The notes under the pieces: generated by a model
The model's input: the letters and a program-made list of their open reading frames with translations, nothing else
What the model was told of the DNA's origin: nothing
Database searches by the model: none
Shown here: piece by piece, positions 37,519 to 48,710 of the stretch
Layout of the letters: each line of letters begins with the position of its first letter
Numbering within the stretch: the stretch's first letter is position 1
Program-made: the position numbers and the translations under genes
Origin: Mycetocola sp.
GTDB taxonomy: Bacteria; Actinomycetota; Actinomycetes; Actinomycetales; Microbacteriaceae
Reading direction: 5' to 3'
Length of the DNA stretch: 60,722 bases
NCBI RefSeq assembly: GCF_025464835.1
Contig: NZ_JAODMP010000007.1
Span: forward strand, 1 to 60,722

Positions 37519-37812
37519 ATGGCAACGGACTACGACGCCCCCCGCAAGACCGACGATGATTCAGAGTCGATCGAGGCCCTCAAGGAGCGCGTGCCAGACA
37601 AACTGTCTGGATCCGTCGACGCCGAAGACGCCGACAACCCCGGCGGTTTCGACCTCCCTGGAGCAGATCTTTCCGACCTCGATCTCGACGTCGTGGTTCT
37701 TCCGCCCCAGGCGGATGAATTCACCTGCGTGAACTGCTTCCTCGTGAAGCACCGCTCGCAGATCGACCACGAGTCCAAGCTCGGACCGATCTGCGCGGAG
37801 TGCGCCGCCTAA
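37519..37812 (+). CDS. DUF4193 small zinc-ribbon protein
   Basis: A 97-residue acidic actinobacterial protein. The conserved N-terminus is MATDYDAPRKTDDD; the C-terminal zinc ribbon has CVNCF and CAEC pairs separated by HRSQID. An alternative in-frame ATG two codons upstream exists; the family begins with MATDYD, so that start is used. Function is unknown. The stop codon overlaps that of the convergent DUF3093 gene by 4 bp. It is divergent from sepH, sharing a 200-bp promoter region. Confidence 0.9.
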   Translation: MATDYDAPRKTDDDSESIEALKERVPDKLSGSVDAEDADNPGGFDLPGADLSDLDLDVVVLPPQADEFTCVNCFLVKHRSQIDHESKLGPICAECAA

Positions 37813-38273
37813 AGACTTTCTCTGGCAGCTGCTGGCCGTCGCGATCCTTCGATCGCGGCGGCCAGTTCTCGTGGTCGGCGAGTGGAGATCAGCCAGTAAG
37901 GCGTAGGGTCGGCAGGGTCGTGGAGCGGCACGGTGACGACGGGGTCGATGGACCCGCGGATCAGCAGCCACGCCCGTGCATCGAGACGTTGCCCGCGCTC
38001 AAGGGCGGCTTCTTCCCCGGTGAAGACCTGAGGCTTTCCGAGCAGATCCAACGAGACTCGCGCGCGACCGGCGCGAAGCATCCGATCGTCCACCTCGATG
38101 GTGGGTGCGCCAAGCAGGAACAGCGCGACACAGCCGCCGTACAGGAGGATCGCCGTCACAATGCCGGCGGGCATCGAGATGGGGGCGAGCACCAGCATGC
38201 TCGCCGGGATCACAAGGGCCGAGGCGATGAGAAGCCAGGGTGCAGGCCATAAACGTTCGCTATATCGGGTCAT
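37809..38273 (-). CDS. DUF3093 family membrane protein
   Basis: A 154-residue protein with two N-terminal transmembrane helices (about residues 10-30 and 33-55, WLLIASALVIPASMLVL and AGIVTAILLYGGCVALFLL), then a soluble domain with IEVDDRMLRAGRARV and a C-terminal DPADPTPYWLISTRRPREL that is typical of the family. Function unknown; it is commonly next to dut in actinobacteria, as here. GGAAGAG lies 5 nt before the ATG used; a start four codons earlier has no ribosome-binding site. It is divergent from dut and convergent with DUF4193. Confidence 0.88.
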   Translation of the reverse strand: MTRYSERLWPAPWLLIASALVIPASMLVLAPISMPAGIVTAILLYGGCVALFLLGAPTIEVDDRMLRAGRARVSLDLLGKPQVFTGEEAALERGQRLDARAWLLIRGSIDPVVTVPLHDPADPTPYWLISTRRPRELAAAIEGSRRPAAARESL

Positions 38274-38299
38274 GGGCTCTTCCATTCAGACTTCTGCAC

Positions 38300-38305
38300 T
38301 ACCCT
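38300..38305 (+). promoter_or_regulatory. -10 element TACCCT of a leaderless transcript
   Basis: TACCCT ends 7 nt before the dut GTG, within the short spacer shared with the divergent DUF3093 gene. Confidence 0.45.
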
Positions 38306-38311
38306 CGACAC

Positions 38312-38770
38312 GTGATCGAAAGCGTTGACGTACTCATTATCGCCCCGGAACTGCCGGTGTACTCGCACCCCGGCGACGCAGGTGCTGACCTGAAATCGAC
38401 GGATGCCGTGACCCTGGCACCCGGCGAACGGGCAGTGATCGGCACGGGCGTCTCGATCGCCCTCCCGGACGGCTATGTCGCCTTCATCGTGCCGCGCTCG
38501 GGCCTCGCAGCGAAACACGGCATCACCGTGGTAAACGCTCCAGGCACCGTCGACGCGGGGTACCGCGGCGAGATCAAGGTAACTCTCCTCAACACCGACC
38601 AGTCGAACGCGTACACGATCGAACCGGGCGACCGGATCGCGCAAATGATCGTGCAGCCGGTCAGCCGGGCGCGTTTCGTGCCGGTCGACACGCTCCCGGG
38701 CAGCCTCCGCGGCGATGGTGGCTTCGGCTCCACCGGGTACAACACTTCAGGAACAGGACCCCAGGAATGA
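38312..38770 (+). CDS. dut: Deoxyuridine 5'-triphosphate nucleotidohydrolase (dUTPase)
   Basis: A 152-residue trimeric dUTPase that hydrolyses dUTP to dUMP and pyrophosphate, keeping uracil out of DNA. The five family motifs are recognisable: PGDAGADLKS, PRSGLA (motif 2), GTVDAGYRGEIKV (motif 3 with the catalytic Asp), GDRIAQMIVQ (motif 4) and RGDGGFGSTG (motif 5). The GTG start fits a leaderless -10 element; a longer frame overlaps DUF3093. The stop overlaps the DUF3710 start as ATGA. Confidence 0.95.
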   Translation: MIESVDVLIIAPELPVYSHPGDAGADLKSTDAVTLAPGERAVIGTGVSIALPDGYVAFIVPRSGLAAKHGITVVNAPGTVDAGYRGEIKVTLLNTDQSNAYTIEPGDRIAQMIVQPVSRARFVPVDTLPGSLRGDGGFGSTGYNTSGTGPQE

Positions 38771-39501
38771 TCAGGAAGAACAAGCAGAAGGACATCGACA
38801 CCACCGAGACGGCGGTCGACGCGGACGTCGACGCCACCGTCGAGAACACCGTCGGCGAAAACGCCACAGGCACAGATGCTGAGCTGGAGGCCATCGACGC
38901 GGACGTCGAGGATGCAGGCACCGACCTGTCGAAGGCTGCACCGAGTGACCGCAGCACCGAAGGACCGCTGGACGAGGCCGAGGCGAATTCGGTCCGTCCG
39001 TACATCGACCTCGGCGGCGTGAAGATTCTCCCGCGTGAAGGTTTGAACCTGCGCCTCGAGGTTGAGGAAAGCACCAAGCGCATCGTCGCCGTCGGCCTCG
39101 ACTACGCCGGTTCGACCCTACAGATCCAGCCCTTCGCCGCACCGAGGAGCACCGGGCTGTGGAACGAGACGCGGGTGCAGATTCAGGAACAGATCGCCAA
39201 GCAGGGCGGAACAGTCACCGAACGCGACGGGGTCTTCGGCCCGGAGCTCGTGGCCGAAGTTCCCGTCGTCCAGGGATCGAACGGGGCAGCGGGCATGCGC
39301 ATCGCCCGGTTCGTCGGCGTCGACGGTCCACGCTGGTTCCTCCGCGGCGTCATCGCCGGCGAAGGAGCAACCGACCCGGATGCCGCAGCCAAAGTCGAAG
39401 ACCTCTTCCGCAGCATCGTCGTCGTCCGTGGTTCGGCTCCGATGCCGCCTCGCGACCTGATTCCGCTCAGGATGCCTGCGTCAGCTACGCCTGCGACCTG
39501 A
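38767..39501 (+). CDS. DUF3710 family protein
   Basis: A 244-residue soluble actinobacterial protein, always adjacent to dut. The first 70 residues are an acidic, low-complexity tail (Asp/Glu/Thr/Ala); the folded part starts at VRPYIDLGGVKILPREG and includes a LQIQPFAAPRSTGLWNE segment and the GVDGPRWFLRGVIAG block. No catalytic motif is visible; function unknown. Translationally coupled to dut by a 4-nt overlap and followed 9 bp later by DUF3159, so the three genes form an operon. Confidence 0.9.
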   Translation: MIRKNKQKDIDTTETAVDADVDATVENTVGENATGTDAELEAIDADVEDAGTDLSKAAPSDRSTEGPLDEAEANSVRPYIDLGGVKILPREGLNLRLEVEESTKRIVAVGLDYAGSTLQIQPFAAPRSTGLWNETRVQIQEQIAKQGGTVTERDGVFGPELVAEVPVVQGSNGAAGMRIARFVGVDGPRWFLRGVIAGEGATDPDAAAKVEDLFRSIVVVRGSAPMPPRDLIPLRMPASATPAT

Positions 39502-39510
39502 GCCTGATCG

Positions 39511-40242
39511 ATGACCAGCAACTCCCCGGACGATCGCAAGGGCGGCTCCGAGCCCGACGCCGCTGCCACGATTGCGGCAGCGCTCGGCAACGCGGCCGCC
39601 AGATCCGGGCTCGGCGCGCTTGCCCAGGCGGACAAGCCCAACGGCAGAGTCCTGCTGGAGGCGATGGGCGGCATCCGTGGGATCGTCGAAGCCATCGTGC
39701 CCGGTCTGCTCTTTCTCGTCGTCTACACGCTGACGCAGAATCTCCCGCTCTCGCTCGGCATCTCGGTCGGTGTGGCGGCGATCTTCACCGTACTGCGCCT
39801 CGTGCAGCGCACACCCGTGTCCTCTGCCCTCGGCGGACTCGTCGCAGCGGGCGCCTCGGCGGTGCTCGCACTGATGACCAACCGGCCTGAGGACAACTTC
39901 GTGCTCGGCTTCGTCACGAACGGCGCGTACGCCGCGGCCCTGCTCATCTCTGTCGCGGTCCGCTGGCCGCTCATCGGGCTGATCGCCGGCTACCTGATGA
40001 ACGAGGGCACGGCCTGGCGGCGCATAGCGGTCAAACGACGGGTCTTCGCTGTCCTCACGCTGTGCTGGGCAGGCATGTTCCTCCTCCGGCTCGGCGTGCA
40101 GCTTCCGCTCTACCTCGCCGGCAACGTCGAATGGCTTGCCGCGACGAAGCTGATCATGGGGATCCCGCTCTACGCGCCCCTGCTGATCGTCACCTGGCTG
40201 GTCGTCCGCGCGGTGTACCGGAGATTGCCCGCCGCCTCCTGA
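39511..40242 (+). CDS. DUF3159 family membrane protein
   Basis: A 243-residue integral membrane protein, third gene of the dut operon. After a polar 50-residue N-terminus come about six helices, including FLVVYTLTQNLPLSL, LLISVAVRWPLIGLI and LIMGIPLYAPLLIVTWLVV. It carries the conserved GGIRGIVEAIVPGL and RPEDNFVLGF segments. Function is unknown; the constant link with dut and DUF3710 in actinobacteria has no explanation yet. No clear terminator follows; the acnA regulatory palindrome begins 6 bp after the stop. Confidence 0.88.
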   Translation: MTSNSPDDRKGGSEPDAAATIAAALGNAAARSGLGALAQADKPNGRVLLEAMGGIRGIVEAIVPGLLFLVVYTLTQNLPLSLGISVGVAAIFTVLRLVQRTPVSSALGGLVAAGASAVLALMTNRPEDNFVLGFVTNGAYAAALLISVAVRWPLIGLIAGYLMNEGTAWRRIAVKRRVFAVLTLCWAGMFLLRLGVQLPLYLAGNVEWLAATKLIMGIPLYAPLLIVTWLVVRAVYRRLPAAS

Positions 40243-40248
40243 TAGAGT

Positions 40249-40266
40249 TATCTCGACATCAAGATA
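40249..40266 (+). promoter_or_regulatory. 18-bp palindrome upstream of acnA, candidate operator
   Basis: TATCTCGA and TCAAGATA around CA; the arms are complementary except for one position. AT-rich, unlike its surroundings, and located about 135 bp before the acnA start. It resembles an operator for a dimeric regulator (MarR, TetR or GntR type). The regulator cannot be named from this window. Confidence 0.5.
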
Positions 40267-40400
40267 AATAGGGTCGATGGTCAGAACGGATGCCGCGCAA
40301 ACTGGGTTAGGTTCGCCTTGCTAGCCACGCACGGGGTCGGGAAACCACTATTGACCTATGGCAGGCGTGTACGTGCCTGTGCCAATAAAGGAGAAGGCCA

Positions 40401-43232
<2,832 letters not shown>

Positions 43233-43253
43233 CCGGTCCCTATCACGTCGGCG

Positions 43254-43286
43254 CCCCTCTGCGATTCATCAGGAATCGCAGAGGGG
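43254..43286 (+). terminator. Perfect 14-bp hairpin after acnA
   Basis: CCCCTCTGCGATTC pairs perfectly with 43273-43286 across a 5-nt loop, 21 bp after the acnA stop. It has no T-run, so it is either a U-less terminator or a 3'-end stabilising hairpin. Confidence 0.65.
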
Positions 43287-43352
43287 TGCCGCGTAGAGTG
43301 GGGGAGTCGGCGCTGATCTGGCCGCATGAAACGAAACAAGGAGTAGAACGCG

Positions 43353-45284
43353 ATGGGTCTTCTTGAGACGATCAAGGGTCCTCGCGACCTCGATGCCCTC
43401 TCAAGAGAACAGTTGAGCCAGCTGGCCGCTGAGATCCGTACGTTCCTGGTCAGCGAAGTGTCTCGAACGGGCGGTCACCTCGGCCCCAACCTCGGCGTGA
43501 TCGAACTGACGCTCGCCATCCACCGCGTCTTCCATTCCCCGAAGGACGCGATCGTTTTCGACACCGGTCACCAGTCGTATGTGCACAAGCTGCTCACGGG
43601 GCGCCAGGACTTCTCCAGGCTGCGGGAACGCGGCGGGCTGGCCGGCTATCCCCAGCGCAGCGAATCACCCCACGACATCGTGGAAAGCTCTCATGCGTCC
43701 AGTTCACTGAGCTGGGCAGACGGCATCTCCCGCGCATTCGAGATGACCGGCCAGGACCATCGTCACGTCGTCGCCGTCGTGGGCGATGGCGCACTCACCG
43801 GCGGCATGACGTGGGAAGCGCTCAACAACATCAGCGACGACAACACTCGCAAGCTGATCATCGTCGTCAACGACAACGGACGCTCGTATGCTCCAACCAT
43901 CGGCGGCATGGCGCGCTTTTTGAACACCGTGCGAACCCGTCGCACCTACCGTGACTTGTACCTCACGAGCCAGAAGGCTTTCGACCATCTCGGGTCTCCC
44001 GGGCGGGCGGTGTACCGCGGAGTCCGCGGCGGCATGCACGGGTTCCTGGCACGGTTCAGTAACAACGAGGCGCTCTACTCGAACCTCGACATCAAATACC
44101 TCGGCCCCGTCGACGGCCACGATGAGCAGGCGATGGAGGAAGCGCTCAGCCAAGCCAAGAACTATGGCGCGCCCGTCATCGTCCATGCGATTACCCAGAA
44201 GGGCAAAGGGTACGCCCCCGCCGTCGACGACGAAGCTGACCAGTTCCACGCGGTCGGCAAGATCAACCCCTCCACAGGGGAAGCGATCTCGACGAGTACG
44301 ACGCCGACCTGGACCAGCATCTTCAGTGACAAACTGCTCCGACTGGCGGAAACGAACCCACGCATCGTCGGGATCACCGCAGCCATGCTTCGGCCGACGG
44401 GCTTGAACAAACTCGCCGATCGGTATCCAGACCGCGTCCATGACGTCGGAATAGCAGAGCAGCATGCGGCCACGTCGGCGGCCGGCCTCGCGTTCGGTGG
44501 GCTGCACCCGGTGGTCGCCATCTACGCCACATTCATCAACCGTGCATTCGATCAGATCCTCATGGACATCGCCCTGCACAAGGCAGGCGTGACCTTCGTC
44601 CTCGACCGCGCCGGCGTCACAGGCCCAGATGGTCCTTCGCACCACGGGATCTGGGACCTTTCCATTTTGCAGGTGGTTCCGGGCATCCACCTGGCCGCGC
44701 CACGGGACGGGACCCGGCTCGAGGAGGAACTCGCCGAAGCCGTCGCGGTGGACGACGCACCGACAGTGATCCGGTTCCCGAAGGGCAGCGTCAGCACCGA
44801 CATCCCGGCGATCCGCCGCACGTCGGACGGCGTCGACGTGCTCCGCGAGGATGAAGCGCGGGATGTGCTCATCGTCACCGTCGGTCCGATGGCTCAACTC
44901 GGCCTCGACGTCGCAGAACGGCTGCATGCCGCCGGTGTCGGCAGCACCGTCGTCGACCCCCGATGGGTCGTTCCCGTCGCGAACAGCCTCGTCGGACTGG
45001 CCGACAGCCACCGCCTCGTCATCACCATCGAAGACGGTCTGCGTGTCGGCGGAATCGGCACCCGCATCCGGCAGGAACTGCGGAAGGCGGGCGTGGACAC
45101 CGGCGTCGACGAACTCGGGCTGCCTGACGAGTTCCTGCAGCACGCCACCCGCGAGCAGATCCTCGAGGATGCCGGTCTCACCGCCGAGAGAATCGTCGGC
45201 GACGTCCTCGCGCAGGTTTCCGGTCACCGCATTCCCGTTGCCCGGCCGGCTGAAGCCGCCGCCGAGCGCGCCCAGCGCAGCTGA
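43353..45284 (+). CDS. dxs: 1-deoxy-D-xylulose-5-phosphate synthase
   Basis: A 643-residue thiamine-diphosphate enzyme, first step of the MEP isoprenoid pathway (pyruvate plus glyceraldehyde 3-phosphate). Motifs: GGHLGPNLGV, FDTGHQSYVHKLLTGR, HASSSLSWADG, the ThDP motif VGDGALTGGMTWEALNN, then DVGIAEQHA with the catalytic Glu, and DRAGVTGPDGPSHHG. The C-terminal domain ends around IVTVGPMAQL to LPDEFLQHATREQIL. AAGGAG lies 9 nt before the ATG. The dehydrogenase-like gene follows 55 bp downstream. Confidence 0.96.
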   Translation: MGLLETIKGPRDLDALSREQLSQLAAEIRTFLVSEVSRTGGHLGPNLGVIELTLAIHRVFHSPKDAIVFDTGHQSYVHKLLTGRQDFSRLRERGGLAGYPQRSESPHDIVESSHASSSLSWADGISRAFEMTGQDHRHVVAVVGDGALTGGMTWEALNNISDDNTRKLIIVVNDNGRSYAPTIGGMARFLNTVRTRRTYRDLYLTSQKAFDHLGSPGRAVYRGVRGGMHGFLARFSNNEALYSNLDIKYLGPVDGHDEQAMEEALSQAKNYGAPVIVHAITQKGKGYAPAVDDEADQFHAVGKINPSTGEAISTSTTPTWTSIFSDKLLRLAETNPRIVGITAAMLRPTGLNKLADRYPDRVHDVGIAEQHAATSAAGLAFGGLHPVVAIYATFINRAFDQILMDIALHKAGVTFVLDRAGVTGPDGPSHHGIWDLSILQVVPGIHLAAPRDGTRLEEELAEAVAVDDAPTVIRFPKGSVSTDIPAIRRTSDGVDVLREDEARDVLIVTVGPMAQLGLDVAERLHAAGVGSTVVDPRWVVPVANSLVGLADSHRLVITIEDGLRVGGIGTRIRQELRKAGVDTGVDELGLPDEFLQHATREQILEDAGLTAERIVGDVLAQVSGHRIPVARPAEAAAERAQRS

Positions 45285-45339
45285 GCGCGCACATCATCCC
45301 CGGCCGCGCACCGTCGCCGGCTACCCCAAGGAGTACACG

Positions 45340-46509
45340 ATGACCGCCAGCCCGCCCACAGCATCCGACCGCCCGCTTCTGCTCGGGGTGCTCGCCACCT
45401 CGCGCAAGAAGAACGAACGGCGTCTTCCGATCCACCCGCTTCACCTCGACCGGATCGAGCCCGAGCTGCGGCAGCGGATCATCCTCGAGACGGGATACGG
45501 CGAACGGTTCGGCCTCTCGGACGAGCAGCTGAGCCCTCTCGTCGGTCGTCTCGCCGACCGCGACCAGTTGCTCGCCGATGCGGACATCGTGCTGCTGCCG
45601 AAGCCGCAGGCGCAGGATCTCGCCGAGTTGCACGACGGGCAGGTGCTCTGGGGCTGGCCGCACTGCGTGCAGGACCGGGAGTTGACCCAGGCGGCCATCG
45701 ACAAACGGCTCACCCTGATCGCGTTCGAAGCGATGAACCACTGGTCGCCAGACGGCGGCTTCGCGCTGCACGTGTTCCACAAGAACAATGAACTCGCCGG
45801 CTACGCCTCGGTGCTCCACGCCCTCGAACTGACCGGTTCGACCGGCGACTACGGTCGGCGCCTCAACGCCGTCGTCATCGGATTCGGCGCCACGGCACGC
45901 GGTGCGGTCACCGCGCTCAACGCCCTCGGGGTACACGATGTCCGGGTTCTCACCAGCCGTGAGCGCGCGGCCGTCGGTTACCCGATCCATTCAGCCACGA
46001 TCGTGCAGTTCGACCAGGACGACGAAGGAGCATTCCTCTCGAGCGTTGTGACCGACGACGGGCGTAAACCCCTCGCTCCGTTCCTCGCCGAGCACGACAT
46101 CGTCGTCAACTGCACACTGCAGGACCCCAACAACCCGGTGATCTACCTGTCGACGTCTGACCTCGACCTGTTCACCCCTGGCAGCCTCATCGTCGACGTG
46201 TCCTGCGACGAAGGCATGGGATTCGAGTGGGCGAAGATGACGTCGTTCGACGACCCGATGTTCGAGGTCGGCGACCATATCCGCTATTACGCGGTCGACC
46301 ACACTCCCTCCCACCTGTGGGACTCCGCTACGTGGGAGATCAGCGAGGCCCTGTTGCCGTTCCTGGACACCGTGATGGCCGGCCCTGAAGATGCGGACCG
46401 AAACGAGACCATCCGTCGTGCTGTCGAGATCCGGGACGGCGTCGTGCAAAACCCGGCGATTCTTGAATTCCAGGGCCGCTCTGCGGACTACCCGCACCCC
46501 GTCCTGTAA
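45340..46509 (+). CDS. N5-(carboxyethyl)ornithine synthase-like dehydrogenase (AlaDH/PNT fold)
   Basis: A 389-residue member of the alanine dehydrogenase/transhydrogenase fold. The N-terminal GVLATSRKKNERRLPIHPLHLDRI resembles the N5-(carboxyethyl)ornithine synthase signature; the Rossmann motif is VVIGFGATARGAVTALNALG (about residues 185-204), and LIVDVSCDEGMGFEWA is conserved. Such enzymes reductively couple pyruvate to ornithine or lysine, or act as alanine/lysine dehydrogenases; substrate is unproven. AAGGAG lies 6 nt before the ATG, which rules out a longer frame overlapping dxs. Confidence 0.75.
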   Translation: MTASPPTASDRPLLLGVLATSRKKNERRLPIHPLHLDRIEPELRQRIILETGYGERFGLSDEQLSPLVGRLADRDQLLADADIVLLPKPQAQDLAELHDGQVLWGWPHCVQDRELTQAAIDKRLTLIAFEAMNHWSPDGGFALHVFHKNNELAGYASVLHALELTGSTGDYGRRLNAVVIGFGATARGAVTALNALGVHDVRVLTSRERAAVGYPIHSATIVQFDQDDEGAFLSSVVTDDGRKPLAPFLAEHDIVVNCTLQDPNNPVIYLSTSDLDLFTPGSLIVDVSCDEGMGFEWAKMTSFDDPMFEVGDHIRYYAVDHTPSHLWDSATWEISEALLPFLDTVMAGPEDADRNETIRRAVEIRDGVVQNPAILEFQGRSADYPHPVL

Positions 46510-46524
46510 ACGAGGCCCCCAACA

Positions 46525-46556
46525 AAGGGACGCGAGGCTGATGCCTCGCGTCCCTT
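46525..46556. terminator. Bidirectional terminator between convergent genes
   Basis: A perfect 14-bp stem (46525-46538 with 46543-46556) and 4-nt loop between the dehydrogenase-like gene and the convergent FadB-like gene. A weak T-run is present on the plus strand. Confidence 0.75.
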
Positions 46557-46566
46557 GTCGGTGAAC

Positions 46567-48705
46567 CTAGTTCCGGATGCCGCGGATCTGCGGATCGTGG
46601 AACGTTCCCCCGAACGCTCGCCCGCTCGCGCCTTCACGATCCAGGTAAGGCGTGACACCGCCCATCTGGAACGGCCACCCGGCACCGAGGATCATGCACA
46701 GGTCGATGTCCTCAGGCCCTTCGACCACCGAGTCCTCCAGCATGCGGTGGATCTCGTCGGCGAGCCCGTCCACCAGGCGCAACCGGATGGCATCCGCTGT
46801 GAGCGGTTCGGTACCGCCTGCGACGATCTTGAGCGCTCCCTTGTCGAATCCCTTGACCTTGCCCTTGGAATCTCTCTCCAGGAGGGTGCCGTACTCCGCC
46901 AGTTTGTGCAGGTTCTCGCTGCGGTAGAACCGGTCGGGGAAGGCGTTGTGGTGGGTGTCGAGCACGTGGGCGCCGACCTTCAGCCCGACCAGGTCGAGCA
47001 GCTCAGAGGGCGGCATGGGCAAGCCGAGCGGGGCCACCGCCTTGTCGACGACGTCGAACGGGGTGCCGTGATCGACCGCGAACATCGCCTCGCCGAGGAG
47101 CTTCGCAAGCACCCGGTTCACGACGAAACCGGGGGTGTCGCGGGTGATGACCGCGTTCTTGCGCAGCTTCTCCGCCGTCGCCATCGCCGTCGCAAGGGCC
47201 TCGGGAGTGGTCCGCGGTGTCCGGACCACTTCGATCAGCGGCATCACGGCGACCGGGTTGAAGAAGTGGAATCCGACGAGGCGTTCCGGATGTGCCAGCT
47301 TCTCACCGATGCGCTCGACCGAGAGCGACGACGTGTTGGTGGCGAGGATCGCCGTGTCAGAGACGTACTGTTCGACGTCGGCGAAGACGTTCTGCTTCAC
47401 CTCCAGCTCTTCGAAGACAGCCTCGATCACCCAGTCGCAGTCCGCGAAGTCACTCTTGTTCGTCGTGCCGGAGACGAGCCCGTTCAGGCGGTTGGCTTCG
47501 TCGGGGGAGATGCGCTTTTTCTGCAGCAGCGCATCGATCTCCCCGCGGATGCTGTCGATTCCCTTGTCGACGCGGCCCTGGTCGAGGTCAGTGATCACGA
47601 CGGGCACCTGGAGCCGGCGCACGAAGAGCAACGCGAACTGGCTGGCCATCAGACCCGCTCCGATCACGCCGACCTTGGTCACCTTCTGGGCGAGCGCCTT
47701 GTCCGGCGCACCCGCCGGACGCTTCGCGCGCTTCTGGACGAGATTGAAGGCGTAGACGCTTGCCTGGAACTGGTCGCCACAGGCGAGTTGCGCAAGCGCC
47801 TCATCCTCTCGTTCGAAACCTTCGGCCCGCGTGCCGCTCTTCGCCGCCCTGAGGAGGTCGAGGGCGATGTACGGCGCCAGGGGGACGGTACCGATCTTCG
47901 ACTCGAGCGTCCTGCGGGCGATCCCGACGGCGGCATCCCACTTGACCAGCCGCTCAACCTTTCCCGGAGTGTTCTTGCGAGTGACCTTGATCTTTCCAGC
48001 GAGCACGTCTCCGGCCCAGGCAAGCGAGTTCTCCAGGAACGACGCCGCCGGGAATATCGCGTCGGCGATCCCGAGCTCGAACGCCTCCGGCGCCTTCAGC
48101 ATCCGGTTCATCTTCAACGGGTTCTCGATGATCACCTTGAGGGCGTTCTCGATGCCGATCAGGTTCGGCAACAGGTAGGCCCCACCCCAGCCGGGGACCA
48201 GCCCGAGGAACACCTCCGGCAGTGCGATGGCAGCGGCCGACGCGTCGACGGTGCGGTAGTTCGCGTTCAGCGCGATCTCGAGCCCGCCACCGAGCGCCAG
48301 GCCGTTGATGAAGACGAACGACGGCACCCCAAGGGTGTCAAGCTTGCCGTACACATGGTGGCCCAGCTGCCCGAGCAACCGCGCCGACTCCAGGGATTCG
48401 ACCTCGCTGACTTTGCTGAGATCTGCGCCTGCCGCGAGAATGAATGGTTTGCCGGTGATCGCGACGGCGCCGATTTCCTTCGCCGCAGCTCGCGCACGCT
48501 GGGCATCGAGCACGCCGCCCAGCTCCATGAGCGTGACAGGGCCGATGGTGTTCGGCCGGGTGTGGTCCCTGCCGTTGTCGAGGGTGATGAGGGCGATCAC
48601 GGTGCCGTCCGGCAGCGCGACGTCCCGCACGAACGAGTGCGTGACGACCTCGTCGACGGCGTGGGCGAGGAGGGGGCTGAAGTCGATGGTCGAGTAGTCG
48701 GTCAT
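46567..48705 (-). CDS. fadB: Bifunctional enoyl-CoA hydratase/3-hydroxyacyl-CoA dehydrogenase (FadB/FadJ type)
   Basis: A 712-residue multifunctional beta-oxidation enzyme. N-terminal crotonase domain (about 20-250): GAVAITGKPFILAAGADLS, the oxyanion-hole segment INGLALGGGLEIAL and LPEVFLGLVPGWGG. Then the 3-hydroxyacyl-CoA dehydrogenase: NAD motif VGVIGAGLMASQFA, IEAVFEELEVKQ, TNTSSLSV, and the HFFNPVAVMPLIEVV motif with the catalytic His. It hydrates enoyl-CoA and oxidises the product. The ATG follows the thiolase stop by 5 bp; GAAAGAAG precedes it. Partners are in the adjacent thiolase. Confidence 0.93.
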   Translation of the reverse strand: MTDYSTIDFSPLLAHAVDEVVTHSFVRDVALPDGTVIALITLDNGRDHTRPNTIGPVTLMELGGVLDAQRARAAAKEIGAVAITGKPFILAAGADLSKVSEVESLESARLLGQLGHHVYGKLDTLGVPSFVFINGLALGGGLEIALNANYRTVDASAAAIALPEVFLGLVPGWGGAYLLPNLIGIENALKVIIENPLKMNRMLKAPEAFELGIADAIFPAASFLENSLAWAGDVLAGKIKVTRKNTPGKVERLVKWDAAVGIARRTLESKIGTVPLAPYIALDLLRAAKSGTRAEGFEREDEALAQLACGDQFQASVYAFNLVQKRAKRPAGAPDKALAQKVTKVGVIGAGLMASQFALLFVRRLQVPVVITDLDQGRVDKGIDSIRGEIDALLQKKRISPDEANRLNGLVSGTTNKSDFADCDWVIEAVFEELEVKQNVFADVEQYVSDTAILATNTSSLSVERIGEKLAHPERLVGFHFFNPVAVMPLIEVVRTPRTTPEALATAMATAEKLRKNAVITRDTPGFVVNRVLAKLLGEAMFAVDHGTPFDVVDKAVAPLGLPMPPSELLDLVGLKVGAHVLDTHHNAFPDRFYRSENLHKLAEYGTLLERDSKGKVKGFDKGALKIVAGGTEPLTADAIRLRLVDGLADEIHRMLEDSVVEGPEDIDLCMILGAGWPFQMGGVTPYLDREGASGRAFGGTFHDPQIRGIRN

Positions 48706-48710
48706 AGCGA

